A stretch of DNA of 64,000 bases, taken from the NCBI RefSeq assembly GCF_014879975.1, contig NZ_CP062500.1, positions 806,001 to 870,000 of the forward strand, read 5' to 3'. How positions within the stretch are numbered: the stretch's first letter is position 1; each line of letters opens with the position of its first letter. The DNA comes from Vibrio bathopelagicus. Lineage in GTDB: Bacteria > Pseudomonadota > Gammaproteobacteria > Enterobacterales > Vibrionaceae. Shown here piece by piece: positions 19,756-30,493 of this stretch. The position numbers were made by a program, and so were the translations under genes. The notes beneath the pieces are model-generated. The model ran no database searches and was not told the origin of the DNA. It saw nothing but the letters and a program-made list of their open reading frames with translations.

Positions 19756-22332
19756 TTAGTTAGCTACGATGTTTAGAAGCTTACCAGGTACGAAGATAAC
19801 TTTACGGATAGTTAAGCCATCTAGGAACTTCTTAGCGTTCTCATCGTTTAGACCAAGCTCACGAACTTGCTCTTCTGTTGCGTCAGCTGCAACTGTTAGC
19901 TTCGCACGTAGCTTACCGTTGATCATTACAACGATAGTCTTCTCGTCTTCAACTAGCGCTTTCTCATCGAAAGTTGGCCATGTTGCTGAGTCTACGTTTG
20001 ATTCACCAAGTGCAATCCACATTTCGTAAGAGATGTGTGGAGTCATTGGGTAAAGCATGCGAACAACTGCTTTTAGCGCTTCATCAAGAATTGCGCGATC
20101 TTGTACAGATTCTTGTGGCGCTTTCGCTAGCTTGTTCATCAGTTCCATGATCGCAGCGATGGCAGTGTTGAATGTTTGGCGACGGCCGATATCGTCCGTT
20201 ACTTTCGCAATCGTCTTGTGGATATCACGACGAAGTGCTTTCTGGTCACCAGATAGCGCAGAAGCGTCAATAGATTCAGCTGCACCTTTAGCAGAGTGAG
20301 CGTGAACCAATTTCCAAACACGCTTAAGGAAGCGGTTTGCGCCTTCAACACCAGACTCTTGCCACTCAAGCGTCATGTCTGCAGGCGATGCAAACATCAT
20401 GAATAGACGTACTGTATCAGCACCGTATTTGTCTACCATCTCTTGTGGGTCGATACCGTTGTTCTTAGACTTAGACATTTTGATCATGCCTGAATGCTCA
20501 ACGTCGCGGCCTTGGTTGTCGACTGCCTTTTCAATGCGACCTTTTGCGTCACGGTCGATAGTCACGTCAGTTGGAGCAATCCATTCCTTCGTGCCTTTCT
20601 CGTTCGTGTGGTAGAACGCGTCAGCGAGAACCATACCTTGACATAGAAGTTGCTTGAATGGTTCATCAGACGTTACGTAACCCGCATCACGAAGAAGTTT
20701 GTGGAAGAAACGAGAGTAAAGCAGGTGCATACATGCGTGCTCGATACCACCAACGTATTGGTCAACTGGCAACCAGTAGTTTGCTTTCTCTGGATCTAGA
20801 ATGTCGTCAGCTTGTGGTGAACAGTAACGTGCGTAGTACCATGAAGATTCCATGAACGTATCGAACGTATCAGTTTCACGTAGCGCAGGTTCGCCGTTGA
20901 ATGTTGTTTCAGCCCAAGATTTGTCAGCTTTGATTGGGCTAGTAACGCCATCCATTACTACGTCTTCTGGAAGAATAACTGGCAGTTGGTCTGCTGGTAC
21001 TGGGTGAACTTCACCGTCTTCAGTGGTTACCATTGGGATTGGAGCACCCCAGTAACGCTGACGAGAAACACCCCAGTCACGTAGGCGGAAGTTTACTGTT
21101 TTCTTGCCTTTGCCTTCAGCTTCTAGCTTGGCAGCAATTGCATCGAATGCTTCTTGGAACGCAAGACCATCGAATTCACCAGAATCGAACAGTACACCTT
21201 TCTCAGTGTAAGCCGCTTCAGAAACGTCTAGCTCAGAACCATCTTCAGGTTTGATTACTGGGATGATATCGATGCCATACTTAGTTGCGAATTCGTAGTC
21301 ACGTTGATCGTGAGCAGGAACCGCCATTACAGCACCTGTGCCGTAATCCATAAGAACGAAATTCGCTACGTAAACAGGAACAACACGACCGTTAAGAGGG
21401 TGGATAGCCGTTAGGCCAGTATCCATACCCTTCTTTTCCATCGTTGCTAGTTCAGCTTCAGCCACTTTGGTGTTACGACATTCTTCAACGAATGCTGCAA
21501 GCTCAGGATTGTTCTGTGATGCTTTCTCTGCCAGAGGGTGACCCGCAGCGATACCCACGTAAGAAACACCCATTAGTGTGTCTGGACGAGTTGTGTACAC
21601 TTCTAGTGGCGCTTCTTCACCGTTAACAGCGAAAGATAGCTCAACACCTTCAGAGCGACCGATCCAGTTGCGCTGCATGGTTTTAACCATTTCAGGCCAA
21701 CCTTCAAGGTTGTCTAGATCGTCGAGTAGCTCTTGAGCGTACTCAGTGATCTTAATGAACCACTGTGGAATCTTCTTTTGTTCTACTGGAGTATCACAAC
21801 GCCAGCAGCAACCGTCTTCTACTTGCTCGTTTGCAAGTACAGTTTGGTCGTTTGGACACCAGTTAACAGAAGAGGTCTTCTTGTAAACTAGGCCTTGTTC
21901 GTAAAGTTTAGTGAAGAACTCTTGTTCCCAACGGTAGTACTCAGGTGTACACGTTGCGAATTCACGTTTCCAGTCGTAACCAAAGCCTAAAAGTTTAAGC
22001 TGGTTTTTCATGTATTCGATGTTTTCGTAAGTCCACGGAGCAGGCGCTGTGTTATTTTTTACAGCTGCGTTTTCTGCAGGTAGGCCGAATGCATCCCAAC
22101 CGATTGGCTGCATTACGTTTTTGCCTTGTAGACGTTGGAAACGAGATACCACATCACCGATGGTGTAGTTACGCACGTGACCCATATGCAGTCGGCCACT
22201 TGGGTACGGGAACATAGAAAGACAGTAGAATTTTTCTTTATTTGGGTCTTCACTTACAACGAAAGTCTCGCTGTCATCCCAGTGTTGTTGAACCTTTTGT
22301 TCAATCTCTTGCGGGTTATATTGTTCTTGCAT
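19756..22332 (-). CDS. leuS: Leucyl-tRNA synthetase
   Basis: The 858-residue class I enzyme charges tRNA-Leu. The HIGH-type signature is [11 protein letters not shown] near residue 42 and the KMSKS loop is [11 protein letters not shown] near residue 617. The editing domain (with [16 protein letters not shown]) is complete. Length matches E. coli LeuS (860). It is the first gene of the leuS-lptE-holA-rsfS-rlmH-mrdA-rodA-rlpA run. This same window also encodes nine copies of tRNA-Leu(TAG), one of its substrates. Confidence 0.98.
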   Translation of the reverse strand: MQEQYNPQEIEQKVQQHWDDSETFVVSEDPNKEKFYCLSMFPYPSGRLHMGHVRNYTIGDVVSRFQRLQGKNVMQPIGWDAFGLPAENAAVKNNTAPAPWTYENIEYMKNQLKLLGFGYDWKREFATCTPEYYRWEQEFFTKLYEQGLVYKKTSSVNWCPNDQTVLANEQVEDGCCWRCDTPVEQKKIPQWFIKITEYAQELLDDLDNLEGWPEMVKTMQRNWIGRSEGVELSFAVNGEEAPLEVYTTRPDTLMGVSYVGIAAGHPLAEKASQNNPELAAFVEECRNTKVAEAELATMEKKGMDTGLTAIHPLNGRVVPVYVANFVLMDYGTGAVMAVPAHDQRDYEFATKYGIDIIPVIKPEDGSELDVSEAAYTEKGVLFDSGEFDGLAFQEAFDAIAAKLEAEGKGKKTVNFRLRDWGVSRQRYWGAPIPMVTTEDGEVHPVPADQLPVILPEDVVMDGVTSPIKADKSWAETTFNGEPALRETDTFDTFMESSWYYARYCSPQADDILDPEKANYWLPVDQYVGGIEHACMHLLYSRFFHKLLRDAGYVTSDEPFKQLLCQGMVLADAFYHTNEKGTKEWIAPTDVTIDRDAKGRIEKAVDNQGRDVEHSGMIKMSKSKNNGIDPQEMVDKYGADTVRLFMMFASPADMTLEWQESGVEGANRFLKRVWKLVHAHSAKGAAESIDASALSGDQKALRRDIHKTIAKVTDDIGRRQTFNTAIAAIMELMNKLAKAPQESVQDRAILDEALKAVVRMLYPMTPHISYEMWIALGESNVDSATWPTFDEKALVEDEKTIVVMINGKLRAKLTVAADATEEQVRELGLNDENAKKFLDGLTIRKVIFVPGKLLNIVAN

Positions 22333-22430
22333 CGATGGTATCCGGTTATCTTGGAATTTGTGAGTTCGGTTAGAACAGAATCTTACAGATCGTCATAGAA
22401 TACCTAAAGGAGCTTAGTACAACAATAGTT

Positions 22431-22512
22431 ATACCCTTCATACTTGCAGTTGCAGCGTGGTTGATTGCGTAAATTTAACCGAATTACTTAGGACAGCTAT
22501 ACTTAAGGGTAT
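22431..22512. repeat. Possible small Vibrio intergenic repeat with short inverted ends
   Basis: The segment starts ATACCCTT (22431-22438) and ends AAGGGTAT (22505-22512). Between them is a GCAGTTGCAGCGTGG-type core that resembles short dispersed elements seen between Vibrio genes. The resemblance is from memory and only one copy was noticed here. Confidence 0.4.
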
Positions 22513-22597
22513 GAATTGCATTTGTTTGTTAGGAACTGGTCGCTTAACCGCAGCCCCGTTCACTAAGATAAAGCTTGGTCATCTTAAGGAGGTCGTT

Positions 22598-23068
22598 ATG
22601 CCGAAGAAAAAAGCACTCTATGAAGAAGTCGTCGAAGAGGTGATAGAAACGCTGAAGCATAGTCCTGAAGAGCTTAACAACAAAATAGAAACGTCAGGTA
22701 AATATGCGAAAGCAGCCAATGACATGACCAAAGACGAACTGTCACTGATTTCGGCCTACGTGAAGTCGGACTTAAAAGAGTTCTCCGAAAGCTATGAAGA
22801 GAGTAAAGGTGGTCCATTTTATTTGATGATCACAGATTCTATTTGGCAAGGACTTTTGGATATCACTGATCGTACTAAGGTGGAATGGGTTGAACTGTTT
22901 CAAGACTTAGAACATCAAGGCTTGTATCAAGCGGAAGAGGTTATCGGGCTCGGGACACTCGTCTGTGATGAATGTGGACATCAAACCGAATATAACCACC
23001 CAACGACGATTATCCCTTGTATTAAATGTGGCTCTACAGGATTTAGCCGTAAAGCGCTTAAGCCGTAG
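22598..23068 (+). CDS. Zinc-ribbon protein of the DUF1451 (YbeL) family
   Basis: The protein of 156 residues starts MPKKKALYEEVVEEV. This start has a perfect TAAGGAGG seven bases upstream, so a longer open frame reaching back to 22457 is rejected. The N-terminal two-thirds is helical and charged. The C-terminus has two CxxC pairs (CDECGH near residue 126 and CIKCGS near 145) forming a zinc ribbon. Function of the family is not established. Its position beside leuS matches E. coli, where ybeL is near leuS. Confidence 0.9.
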   Translation: MPKKKALYEEVVEEVIETLKHSPEELNNKIETSGKYAKAANDMTKDELSLISAYVKSDLKEFSESYEESKGGPFYLMITDSIWQGLLDITDRTKVEWVELFQDLEHQGLYQAEEVIGLGTLVCDECGHQTEYNHPTTIIPCIKCGSTGFSRKALKP

Positions 23069-23107
23069 ACACTGGAATCATTGTGTCTTCAACTTTAAAG
23101 CGTAGTA

Positions 23108-23139
23108 ATAAAAAAGGGTTGACTGAATCAGCCAACCCT
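23108..23139 (-). terminator. Terminator for lnt, possibly shared with the DUF1451 gene
   Basis: GGGTTG (23116-23121) pairs with CAACCC (23133-23138), extended inward with one wobble pair. An A-run on the left gives a T-run on the minus strand. Confidence 0.75.
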
Positions 23140-23153
23140 AAACAACTTTTCGT

Positions 23154-23209
23154 CGAATCTCGAATCTCGAATCTCGAATCTCGAATCTCGAATCTCGAAT
23201 CTCGAATCT
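23154..23209. repeat. Eight tandem copies of the heptamer CGAATCT
   Basis: Eight perfect head-to-tail copies of CGAATCT fill 56 bases. The last copy overlaps the TAG stop codon of lnt (23208-23210), so the array forms the first part of the lnt 3' untranslated region, ahead of its terminator. It is a simple sequence repeat that could change in copy number by slippage. Confidence 0.97.
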
Positions 23210-24722
23210 AGTCTTTTCTTCTCATAAACCAGCCAGCCACCAAACTCAGCAACGCCCAGATATACAGTGGCCAAGTACCGACCACGTGATAAGGGGTTTG
23301 ACCATCCGTTGAAACGAGCTCAGCTTTCAACACAGCGGTTTCAAACTGCGGTATTTGCTTGATGATTTTACCTTTGTGATCCGTTACCGCCGTTACGCCA
23401 TTGTTGGTTGAACGAATCAGTGGTTTACCCAGCTCTAGAGCACGCATTTGTGCGATTTCCATATGTTGCAATGGTCCAATCGAACGGCCGAACCAAGCAT
23501 CGTTAGAGAGCGTTAGAATAAAGTCAGTTTCATCCGTTACGTTTTGTCTAACTTGATCATTAAAGATGATCTCATAACACAATGCAGGTGCGAGGTGACG
23601 ACCATTTGCCACGATGTTTGGCTGAACGAAATCGCCACGGCTGAATGATGACATTGGCAAATTAAAGAACGGTGCTAACGGGCGTAGGATATCCTCAAAC
23701 GGCACAAATTCACCAAATGGTAGAAGATGATGCTTGTGATAGCGTTCGTTTGGATCGTAGCTGTATTCGCCATATGGATTCACACCAAGCGAGAGAACAC
23801 TGTTGTAGTACTTCTTATCTTCAGATTGATTCAGCACGCCAGTAATGATTGAGCTGTTGTTCATCTTCGCTGCGCTATCTAAGTTACGTAGGAAGGATGG
23901 GATTTCAACCTCGAATGCTGGAATAGCCGCTTCAGGCCAGATGATGATATCGGCGTCCCAGTTTTCTCTGCTTAGGTCTGTGTACTTCATCATGGTTGGC
24001 CAGCGATGACTAGGCAGCCATTTGCTGTCTTGGTCGATGTTGCCTTGAATCAATACCACTGACGTTGTTTTGTCAGGGTTTGGAGTTACCCAATCGACAT
24101 TGCGAAGACCAAAACCCATGCTAAATACAACAGCAGGAATGACGGCGACACTCCATGCTTTGTTGATGATCGTATAAGCGAGTGCAGAAGCCGACACAAT
24201 AATCGCTAGAGTCACAAGCTCGACACCACCAATCGGTGCGAATGAACCTAGTGGAGAGTCGATTTGGCTGTAACCTAGCCATAACCACGGGAAGCCAGTC
24301 ATTACCCAGCCGCGTAGCCAATCACAGATTAACCATAGTGCAGGTGCAGCAAGAAAAAATCGGCTTAGGTTATTACTCGGAAAGAATTTGTTTAAACTCC
24401 AAGTAAATAGACCGGAGTAGACTGCAAGGTAACCAACAAGCAATGCCATTAAGAATAAATTGGCAGCCAGAGGCATTCCGCCAAAGCCATCAATACTGAC
24501 GTATACCCAACTAATACCAGTTGTGAATTGGCCTAAGCCCCATGCGTAACCAATCCAAAGCGCACTTTTAGGAGAGCGATTGTTGATCAGTAGCAGTAAT
24601 AACGCTGGGCTGAGAATAGCAAGAGGCCATATTGAATACGGAGCGAATGAAAGGGTTGTTATAGCGCCAACAAAAACGGCCGCAAGCGGCCGTAATAGGC
24701 GATGATTAAATAGTTTAGTCAT
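23208..24722 (-). CDS. lnt: Apolipoprotein N-acyltransferase
   Basis: This 504-residue inner-membrane enzyme adds the third acyl chain to lipoproteins. About six membrane helices occupy the N-terminal third, followed by a nitrilase-like periplasmic domain with the catalytic Glu in IIWPEAAIP, Lys in the region of [12 protein letters not shown] and Cys in ALCYEIIF. A last helix precedes the short basic tail RRKD. Its stop is embedded in a heptamer repeat. It follows corC after 32 bases. Its substrates in this window include LptE, RlpA, LolB, NutA, CsgG and chitobiase. Confidence 0.97.
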   Translation of the reverse strand: MTKLFNHRLLRPLAAVFVGAITTLSFAPYSIWPLAILSPALLLLLINNRSPKSALWIGYAWGLGQFTTGISWVYVSIDGFGGMPLAANLFLMALLVGYLAVYSGLFTWSLNKFFPSNNLSRFFLAAPALWLICDWLRGWVMTGFPWLWLGYSQIDSPLGSFAPIGGVELVTLAIIVSASALAYTIINKAWSVAVIPAVVFSMGFGLRNVDWVTPNPDKTTSVVLIQGNIDQDSKWLPSHRWPTMMKYTDLSRENWDADIIIWPEAAIPAFEVEIPSFLRNLDSAAKMNNSSIITGVLNQSEDKKYYNSVLSLGVNPYGEYSYDPNERYHKHHLLPFGEFVPFEDILRPLAPFFNLPMSSFSRGDFVQPNIVANGRHLAPALCYEIIFNDQVRQNVTDETDFILTLSNDAWFGRSIGPLQHMEIAQMRALELGKPLIRSTNNGVTAVTDHKGKIIKQIPQFETAVLKAELVSTDGQTPYHVVGTWPLYIWALLSLVAGWFMRRKD

Positions 24723-24754
24723 CTAATTTCTGTCATCTCTTTAGAGAGAAGTTG

Positions 24755-25645
24755 TTATTCTTCGATAGTTGGAAGAGGTTGCTCGTCAGGTATTGTTACC
24801 TGCAACTGAATCACACGACGGTTATCAGCTGATGTCACTTTGAAATGGTAGTTTTCGATTTCTACAATTTCGCCACGAACCGGTAAGTGACCTAATGCTG
24901 TCATTACCATACCACCAACTGTATCCACTTCGTCATCACTGAAAGAGGTCTCAAACGTATCGTTGAAATCTTCAATAGTGGTTAAAGCTTTAACAGCGAA
25001 GGTATGCTTACTCAGCTTACGAATATCTACTTCTTCTTCATCGTCGAATTCGTCTTCAATTTCACCAACGATTTCTTCGAGGATATCTTCAATGGTTACT
25101 AGGCCAGAAACACCGCCAAACTCATCGACAACGATAGACATGTGGTAACGCTCTTCTTGGAATTCCTTGAGCAGGCGATCAACTCGCTTACTTTCAGGAA
25201 CAACCACCACAGGGCGAATCACTTGTTCGATATCAAATGGAGCACTGTCTGAACCTAGGTACTTAAGTAGGTCCTTCGCTAATAGAATGCCTTCAACATG
25301 GTCTTTATCTTCACTGATCACTGGGTAGCGAGAGTGTTGAGCATCAGTAATAAGCGCAATCAACGTATCTAAATCATCGGTGCGTTCAACTGTAACCATT
25401 TGAGAGCGAGGCAGCATAATATCGCGGACTCGCATCTCTGAAATTTCCATAACACCTTCGAGCATGTCGCGAGTGTCGTGGTCAATTAGGTCATTAATTT
25501 CAGAACCGCGGATTACATCCACAAGTTCTTGGCGATCTTTAACTTCGCCTTGAAATATTTGGCCTAGACGTTCAAAGAAGGACTTTCTACTCGGACCTTC
25601 AGATTTTTTACTTCCCTCAGAAGTGGGGGGGTTACCTTCGTTCAT
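24755..25645 (-). CDS. corC: CorC/YbeX CBS-domain protein
   Basis: The cytoplasmic protein of 296 residues has a short charged N-terminus, two CBS domains ([12 protein letters not shown] near residue 74 and [13 protein letters not shown] near 142) and a C-terminal CorC_HlyC domain. It was linked to Mg2+/Co2+ efflux and, more recently, as YbeX, to ribosome metabolism. Position between ybeY and lnt is the same as in E. coli, which favours the ybeX assignment. GGTAACCCCCC upstream is not a clear ribosome-binding site; the ATG at 25645 is chosen from the conserved length. Confidence 0.95.
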   Translation of the reverse strand: MNEGNPPTSEGSKKSEGPSRKSFFERLGQIFQGEVKDRQELVDVIRGSEINDLIDHDTRDMLEGVMEISEMRVRDIMLPRSQMVTVERTDDLDTLIALITDAQHSRYPVISEDKDHVEGILLAKDLLKYLGSDSAPFDIEQVIRPVVVVPESKRVDRLLKEFQEERYHMSIVVDEFGGVSGLVTIEDILEEIVGEIEDEFDDEEEVDIRKLSKHTFAVKALTTIEDFNDTFETSFSDDEVDTVGGMVMTALGHLPVRGEIVEIENYHFKVTSADNRRVIQLQVTIPDEQPLPTIEE

Positions 25646-25765
25646 GATTTCTCAAAAAATAACGCTATCAGAAGTGTGATAGCACACATTAAAACTCAGA
25701 TTCCTGTGAAAATAACAGGTTCGATGAGTTCTTGTTTCTCTGCAATCTACGTTACTAGAGTCAAT

Positions 25766-26227
25766 TTACTTTTCTAGAATGTAAGGGTCTTCAAAGCCCA
25801 TAGTTTGCATGATTTCTGTCTCGAGTGACTCCATCTCTTCAGCTTCATCATCTTCGATATGATCATAACCTAGCAGATGCAGACTGCCATGTACAACCAT
25901 ATGAGCCCAGTGTGCTAGCAGAGGCTTATTTTGCTCTTCTGCTTCTTTTTCGACAACTTGGCGGCAGATAATAAGGTCACCCAGTAGATCTAATTCCATT
26001 CCTGGTGGTGCTTCAAATGGGAAAGACAGCACGTTAGTTGGCTTATCTTTTCCACGATAGTCATGGTTGAGCTGGTGGCTCTCTTCTGTATCAACAATAC
26101 GAACTGTGAGCTCGGCATTCTCTTGAAACTGAGGAATTGTCTTATCCAACCAAAGCTGAATATCTTGCTCGGTTGGAAGGCCTTGCTCATTTTCGACCGC
26201 TATTTGCAGGTCTAGTTCAATAGACAT
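25766..26227 (-). CDS. ybeY: Endoribonuclease YbeY, rRNA maturation
   Basis: This 153-residue metalloprotein takes part in 16S rRNA 3'-end maturation and ribosome quality control. The zinc signature [11 protein letters not shown] is near residues 113-123, and [14 protein letters not shown] is the other conserved block. The start follows the ybeZ stop directly (26227/26228), so the two are translationally coupled. Confidence 0.97.
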   Translation of the reverse strand: MSIELDLQIAVENEQGLPTEQDIQLWLDKTIPQFQENAELTVRIVDTEESHQLNHDYRGKDKPTNVLSFPFEAPPGMELDLLGDLIICRQVVEKEAEEQNKPLLAHWAHMVVHGSLHLLGYDHIEDDEAEEMESLETEIMQTMGFEDPYILEK

Positions 26228-27349
26228 CTATTTATCACCTTGTTCTGCAATTACAGAGCTATTTTGTGTTGCTAATTGTGTCGTAACGGCTTGTTGAGCC
26301 TCAAGAAGCTTGGCTTCGCGTTCTTCACGTTTACGTTGTTCAAACTCTTTGCGCTCTTTCTGGTCTTTTGCTTCCCACTTCTCGTACGCATTGACGATAC
26401 GAGCAACTACAGGGTGACGAACTACGTCTTCAGACATGAAGAAGTTAAAGCTAATGTCATCAACCTCACTGAGCACTTCAGTCGCGTGGCGTAGGCCTGA
26501 CTTCGCACCGCGAGGTAAATCGATTTGAGTTATATCACCTGTGATCACAGCGCGAGAGTTAAAACCGATACGGGTTAAGAACATTTTCATCTGCTCTACC
26601 GTGGTGTTTTGGCTCTCATCTAGAATGATAAATGCATCATTCAGTGTTCGACCACGCATGTAAGCCAGAGGTGCAACTTCAATTACGTTACGCTCAATCA
26701 GTTTCTCTACGCGCTCAAAGCCAAGCATCTCAAAGAGTGCATCGTAAAGTGGACGCAAATATGGATCGACTTTCTGGCTTAGATCACCAGGAAGGAAACC
26801 AAGCTTCTCACCTGCTTCAACGGCAGGGCGAGTTAGTAGGATTCGGCGAACTTCTTGGCGTTCGAGAGCATCGACCGCCGCCGCGACTGCTAAATACGTT
26901 TTACCTGTACCAGCAGGGCCAATACCAAAGGTGATGTCATGAGTGACCATGTTCATCAAGTATTGAGCTTGGTTTGGCGTACGTGGCTTGATGACGCCTT
27001 TTTTAGTCTTTATGGTTACTTCTTTGCCGTAGTCAATGTCAGACTCGACATGCTGCTCCAAAATACCTGACTCGGTGACCGCGAGGTGAACTTGTTCAGG
27101 TTCAATATCGGACACGTTGCCTTTGACAGGAGCCGTTTCTACATAGAGGTGCTTGATGATATCTAAAGCGGCCGCTGTGGTGTGAGGCTTGCCTACTATG
27201 GTGAAAAAGTTACTACGGTAATTAATTTCAACGCCAAGACGGCGTTCAAGGTGTTTGATATTGTCGTCGAATGGACCACATAAGCTTGCCAAACGTAGGT
27301 TGTCGGCCGGTTCTAGATTGATCTCTAAAGTAACGATTTTATTGCTCAA
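26228..27349 (-). CDS. ybeZ: PhoH-like ATPase YbeZ
   Basis: The 373-residue protein is a PhoH-family ATPase. Walker A is GPAGTGKTYLA near residue 142 and Walker B is AFIILDESQN near residue 240. A KH-like N-terminal region precedes the ATPase, and the C-terminus is a highly charged helix ending in Gln-rich sequence. YbeZ partners YbeY in RNA and ribosome metabolism; the direct gene contact supports this. It is upstream of ybeY and follows the miaB terminator. Confidence 0.95.
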   Translation of the reverse strand: MSNKIVTLEINLEPADNLRLASLCGPFDDNIKHLERRLGVEINYRSNFFTIVGKPHTTAAALDIIKHLYVETAPVKGNVSDIEPEQVHLAVTESGILEQHVESDIDYGKEVTIKTKKGVIKPRTPNQAQYLMNMVTHDITFGIGPAGTGKTYLAVAAAVDALERQEVRRILLTRPAVEAGEKLGFLPGDLSQKVDPYLRPLYDALFEMLGFERVEKLIERNVIEVAPLAYMRGRTLNDAFIILDESQNTTVEQMKMFLTRIGFNSRAVITGDITQIDLPRGAKSGLRHATEVLSEVDDISFNFFMSEDVVRHPVVARIVNAYEKWEAKDQKERKEFEQRKREEREAKLLEAQQAVTTQLATQNSSVIAEQGDK

Positions 27350-27383
27350 ATTAGCCTCTCATTTTGTGCCACTCACTCTTAAA

Positions 27384-27421
27384 TAAAAAAAGAGCAAGAA
27401 GCCCGATTTAGACCGGGCTTC
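27384..27421 (-). terminator. Terminator after miaB
   Basis: GAAGCCCG (27398-27405) pairs with CGGGCTTC (27414-27421). On the minus strand the stem is followed by TTGCTC and a T-run. Confidence 0.8.
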
Positions 27422-27509
27422 TGATGGTGATATCCCTATTTCTAAGATGGTCACTTAGTTAGGTAATTTCAAGCTTTTCGTTTGAGCTTTGTTCTCAAAC
27501 GTTATCTGA

Positions 27510-28934
27510 CTATGGCGTAAATGTCGCTACACCTAGCTCATCTTCGCGTTTTGTTTTTTCCATCATTTCTGCTGGAGTCATTGCCACGCGTAGACCCATG
27601 TCTTTTTCTGTACGAACCAGTTCACCACGTAGTGAGTTGGTGTACACCTCAGTGATCTTCACGTCTACGAATTGACCGATAAGATCAGCAGAACCTTCAA
27701 AGTTCACAACACGACTGTTTTCAGTACGGCCACGAAGCTCCATTAGGTTCTTTCTTGAAGGACCTTCTACAAGAATACGCTGCTCTGTGCCTAGCATTAG
27801 GCGAGAGAAACGCATAGCTTGAGTATTCACCGTTTGTTGCAGCTCGTATAGACGATCTTTCTTCTCTTGTGCTGGTACATCACACGGGTAATCTGCAGCT
27901 GGCGTACCTGGACGAGGAGAGAAAACAAAGCTGAAGCTCATATCGAAATCAACTTCTTTGATCAGTTTCATCGTATCTTGGAAGTCTTGCTTAGACTCAC
28001 CAGGGAAACCAACGATAAAGTCTGAGCTGATTTGAATATCAGGGCGAGCTTTACGCAGTTTACGGATGATAGATTTGTATTCGATTGCAGTATGTGGACG
28101 CTTCATCATCGTTAGAATACGGTCACTACCACTTTGTACTGGTAAGTGAAGGAAGCTCACAAGCTCAGGTGTGTCTTTGTAAACTTCAATGATGTCGTCG
28201 CCGAACTCAAGCGGGTGGCTTGTTGTGAAACGAATACGGTCGATACCATCAATAGACGCAACTAGGCGAAGTAGTTCTGCAAATGTGCAGATGTCGCCTT
28301 CGTGAGTTGGGCCTCTGAATGCGTTTACGTTTTGGCCAAGTAGGTTTACTTCACGTACACCTTGTTCTGCAAGTTGTGCAACTTCGTAAAGTACATCATC
28401 CATTGGACGGCTAACTTCTTCGCCACGGGTATATGGCACAACACAGTAAGTACAGTACTTAGAACAACCTTCCATGATAGAGACGTACGCCGTTGCGCCG
28501 TCTGCTTTTGGCTCTGGAAGATTATCGAATTTTTCGATTTCAGGGAATGAGATGTCCATTACAGGTTTTTCGTTAGACAGAGATGACTTAATCATTTCTG
28601 GCAGACGGTGTAATGTTTGAGGGCCAAAGATAACGTCAACATAAGGTGCGCGTTGACGGATATGGTCGCCTTCTTGAGTCGCTACACAGCCACCCACACC
28701 GATCACCACACCTTCTTTTTTATCTTTAAGCGTTTTCCAACGACCAAGCTGGTGGAATACCTTTTCTTGCGCTTTTTCACGAATAGAACAAGTATTCAGG
28801 AGTAGTACGTCTGCTTCCTCAGGTACTTCAGTTAGCTCATAGCCATTTGCAGCGTTAAGCAGGTCAGCCATTTTTGATGAATCATATTCATTCATCTGAC
28901 AGCCCCAAGTTTTAATTAGCAGTTTCTTACTCAT
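27510..28934 (-). CDS. miaB: tRNA-2-methylthio-N6-dimethylallyladenosine synthase
   Basis: The 474-residue radical SAM enzyme methylthiolates isopentenyl-A37 in tRNAs reading U-starting codons. The N-terminal MTTase domain has its three cluster cysteines in [19 protein letters not shown] and VGGCVA. The radical SAM motif is CSKYCTYC near residue 157. A TRAM domain ends the protein. Its place beside ybeZ and ubiF repeats the E. coli order. Confidence 0.98.
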   Translation of the reverse strand: MSKKLLIKTWGCQMNEYDSSKMADLLNAANGYELTEVPEEADVLLLNTCSIREKAQEKVFHQLGRWKTLKDKKEGVVIGVGGCVATQEGDHIRQRAPYVDVIFGPQTLHRLPEMIKSSLSNEKPVMDISFPEIEKFDNLPEPKADGATAYVSIMEGCSKYCTYCVVPYTRGEEVSRPMDDVLYEVAQLAEQGVREVNLLGQNVNAFRGPTHEGDICTFAELLRLVASIDGIDRIRFTTSHPLEFGDDIIEVYKDTPELVSFLHLPVQSGSDRILTMMKRPHTAIEYKSIIRKLRKARPDIQISSDFIVGFPGESKQDFQDTMKLIKEVDFDMSFSFVFSPRPGTPAADYPCDVPAQEKKDRLYELQQTVNTQAMRFSRLMLGTEQRILVEGPSRKNLMELRGRTENSRVVNFEGSADLIGQFVDVKITEVYTNSLRGELVRTEKDMGLRVAMTPAEMMEKTKREDELGVATFTP

Positions 28935-29243
28935 TTTTTGTTCGCTCGATCGTTAGTTTAATTTAAGGGAGCAAATCGCCCAGTATTCATCTGCAAGTGC
29001 CGTTTGTCATATTAACTCATTCAGCTTTTATGACTGGCTCTGGCAGCAAGCCGCGTATTGTACTGGTTTCAAAACCGACTGACTAGTAGTCTGATAAAAT
29101 CTCTTCGGTAGTGGTTTTTATTATCGTTAACGCTAGGTACAGCAAGGGGTAACCCTTTTTTCGAATAAGGTTTTTGGTTACAAATTAGTTGTGAAAACGT
29201 ACAATTGAAAACAGTCAAAGAATCAAAATGATAAGTACAAAAT
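28935..29243. other. Divergent intergenic region between miaB and ubiF
   Basis: This 309-base stretch separates the two divergent starts. It should hold both promoters, but no convincing -35/-10 pair, operator or RNA gene stands out. There is no strong ribosome-binding site before ubiF. Confidence 0.5.
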
Positions 29244-30419
29244 ATGAACAGTTACGACATTGTAGTAGTGGGTGGTGGCATGGTTGGTGCTGCGACTGCA
29301 ATCGGCTTTGCTAAACAAGGGCTGAGTGTTGCCGTGATCGAAGGCTTTGCTCCAAAAGCTTATGATGACTCACAAGCGATGGATATCCGTGTATCAGCAA
29401 TTTCTCAGGCTTCAGTTGATTTGCTTGAAGAGCTGGGTGCATGGCAAAGCATCGCTGCAATGCGCGTCTGTTCTTACAAACGTTTGGAAACTTGGGAGCA
29501 CCCAGAATGTCGTACTCGGTTTGATGCCGTATCTCTTGATTTACCTCGTTTAGGTTACATCGTTGAGAATCGATTAATCCAATTGGGTTTATGGGCCCAG
29601 TTTGAATCATACGATAATTTAACGATCTTATGCCCAGAGAAATTGGACACTATTGAATTTGGCGAAAACAATATCGTTAAGCTTCAGTCGGGTACTCAGT
29701 TATCAGCGAAGTGGGTGATTGGCGCTGATGGCGCAAATTCAGCCGTTCGTCAGCAAGCTGGAATTGGTATTACGGCTTGGGATTACCGACAGCACTGCAT
29801 GCTTATCAATGTAGAAACAGAACTTCCTCAGCAAGATATTACTTGGCAACACTTTTTACCGAGTGGACCCCGTTCATTCCTTCCATTGTGTTCGCTAATG
29901 TCTGAAGGTAAAGAGGTGGGGCAGGGGTCTTTAGTATGGTATGACTCGCCTTCTCGTATTAAGCAACTTTCTGCGATGAGCCCAGAAAAATTACGTAATG
30001 AAGTTATTTCTAGCTTCCCTGCAGAATTGGGTGATGTAAAAGTGTTGAACTCGGGCTCATTTCCTCTGACTCGACGTCATGCTCAATCATACTCGAAGAA
30101 TAATTGTATTCTTGTCGGGGACTCTGCACATACGATTAACCCTCTAGCTGGTCAAGGTGTTAACTTGGGCTTTAAAGATGTGGCTGCACTATTGGATATC
30201 ACGAAAGAGAAAGGTGAATTGAATCAATCTGTGGCGAGGCGCTATGAAGTCATAAGAAGAGGTGACAATCTAATGATGCAAAGTGGCATGGACTTTTTCT
30301 ACAAAACGTTCAGTAATGATATTGGCCCGTTAAAGTTTGTCCGCAATGCTGCACTAAAGTTAGCAGAAAACTCAGGTCCGATTAAATCACAGGTGCTTAA
30401 ATACGCTTTAGGGTTATGA
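29244..30419 (+). CDS. ubiF: 3-demethoxyubiquinol 3-hydroxylase
   Basis: This 391-residue flavoprotein hydroxylates the ring in aerobic ubiquinone synthesis. The FAD-binding GxGxxG is VVGGGMVGAA at residues 7-16. The family motif GDSAHTINPLAGQGVNLG is near residues 291-308. It ends LKYALGL, identical in style to E. coli UbiF, which separates it from UbiH and UbiI. Position next to miaB and the Met-Leu-Gln tRNA array is conserved with E. coli. It is monocistronic, with a terminator at 30452-30477. Confidence 0.95.
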   Translation: MNSYDIVVVGGGMVGAATAIGFAKQGLSVAVIEGFAPKAYDDSQAMDIRVSAISQASVDLLEELGAWQSIAAMRVCSYKRLETWEHPECRTRFDAVSLDLPRLGYIVENRLIQLGLWAQFESYDNLTILCPEKLDTIEFGENNIVKLQSGTQLSAKWVIGADGANSAVRQQAGIGITAWDYRQHCMLINVETELPQQDITWQHFLPSGPRSFLPLCSLMSEGKEVGQGSLVWYDSPSRIKQLSAMSPEKLRNEVISSFPAELGDVKVLNSGSFPLTRRHAQSYSKNNCILVGDSAHTINPLAGQGVNLGFKDVAALLDITKEKGELNQSVARRYEVIRRGDNLMMQSGMDFFYKTFSNDIGPLKFVRNAALKLAENSGPIKSQVLKYALGL

Positions 30420-30445
30420 TTCGTTAGTCCAAATTATCTAGTTAT

Positions 30446-30477
30446 AAAAAGAAGGAGAGCTGATGCTCTCCTTTTTT
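30446..30477. terminator. Shared terminator of ubiF and the convergent lactonase gene
   Basis: AAGGAGAGC, loop TGAT, GCTCTCCTT, with a T-run on the right and an A-run on the left, so it fits both convergent genes. Confidence 0.88.
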
Positions 30478-30493
30478 GAGCTCGTGATAATAC

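Noticed and set aside
22457..22597. Upstream extension of the DUF1451 gene by 47 codons
   Set aside because: A perfect TAAGGAGG precedes the ATG at 22598, and the extension reads through a probable intergenic repeat.
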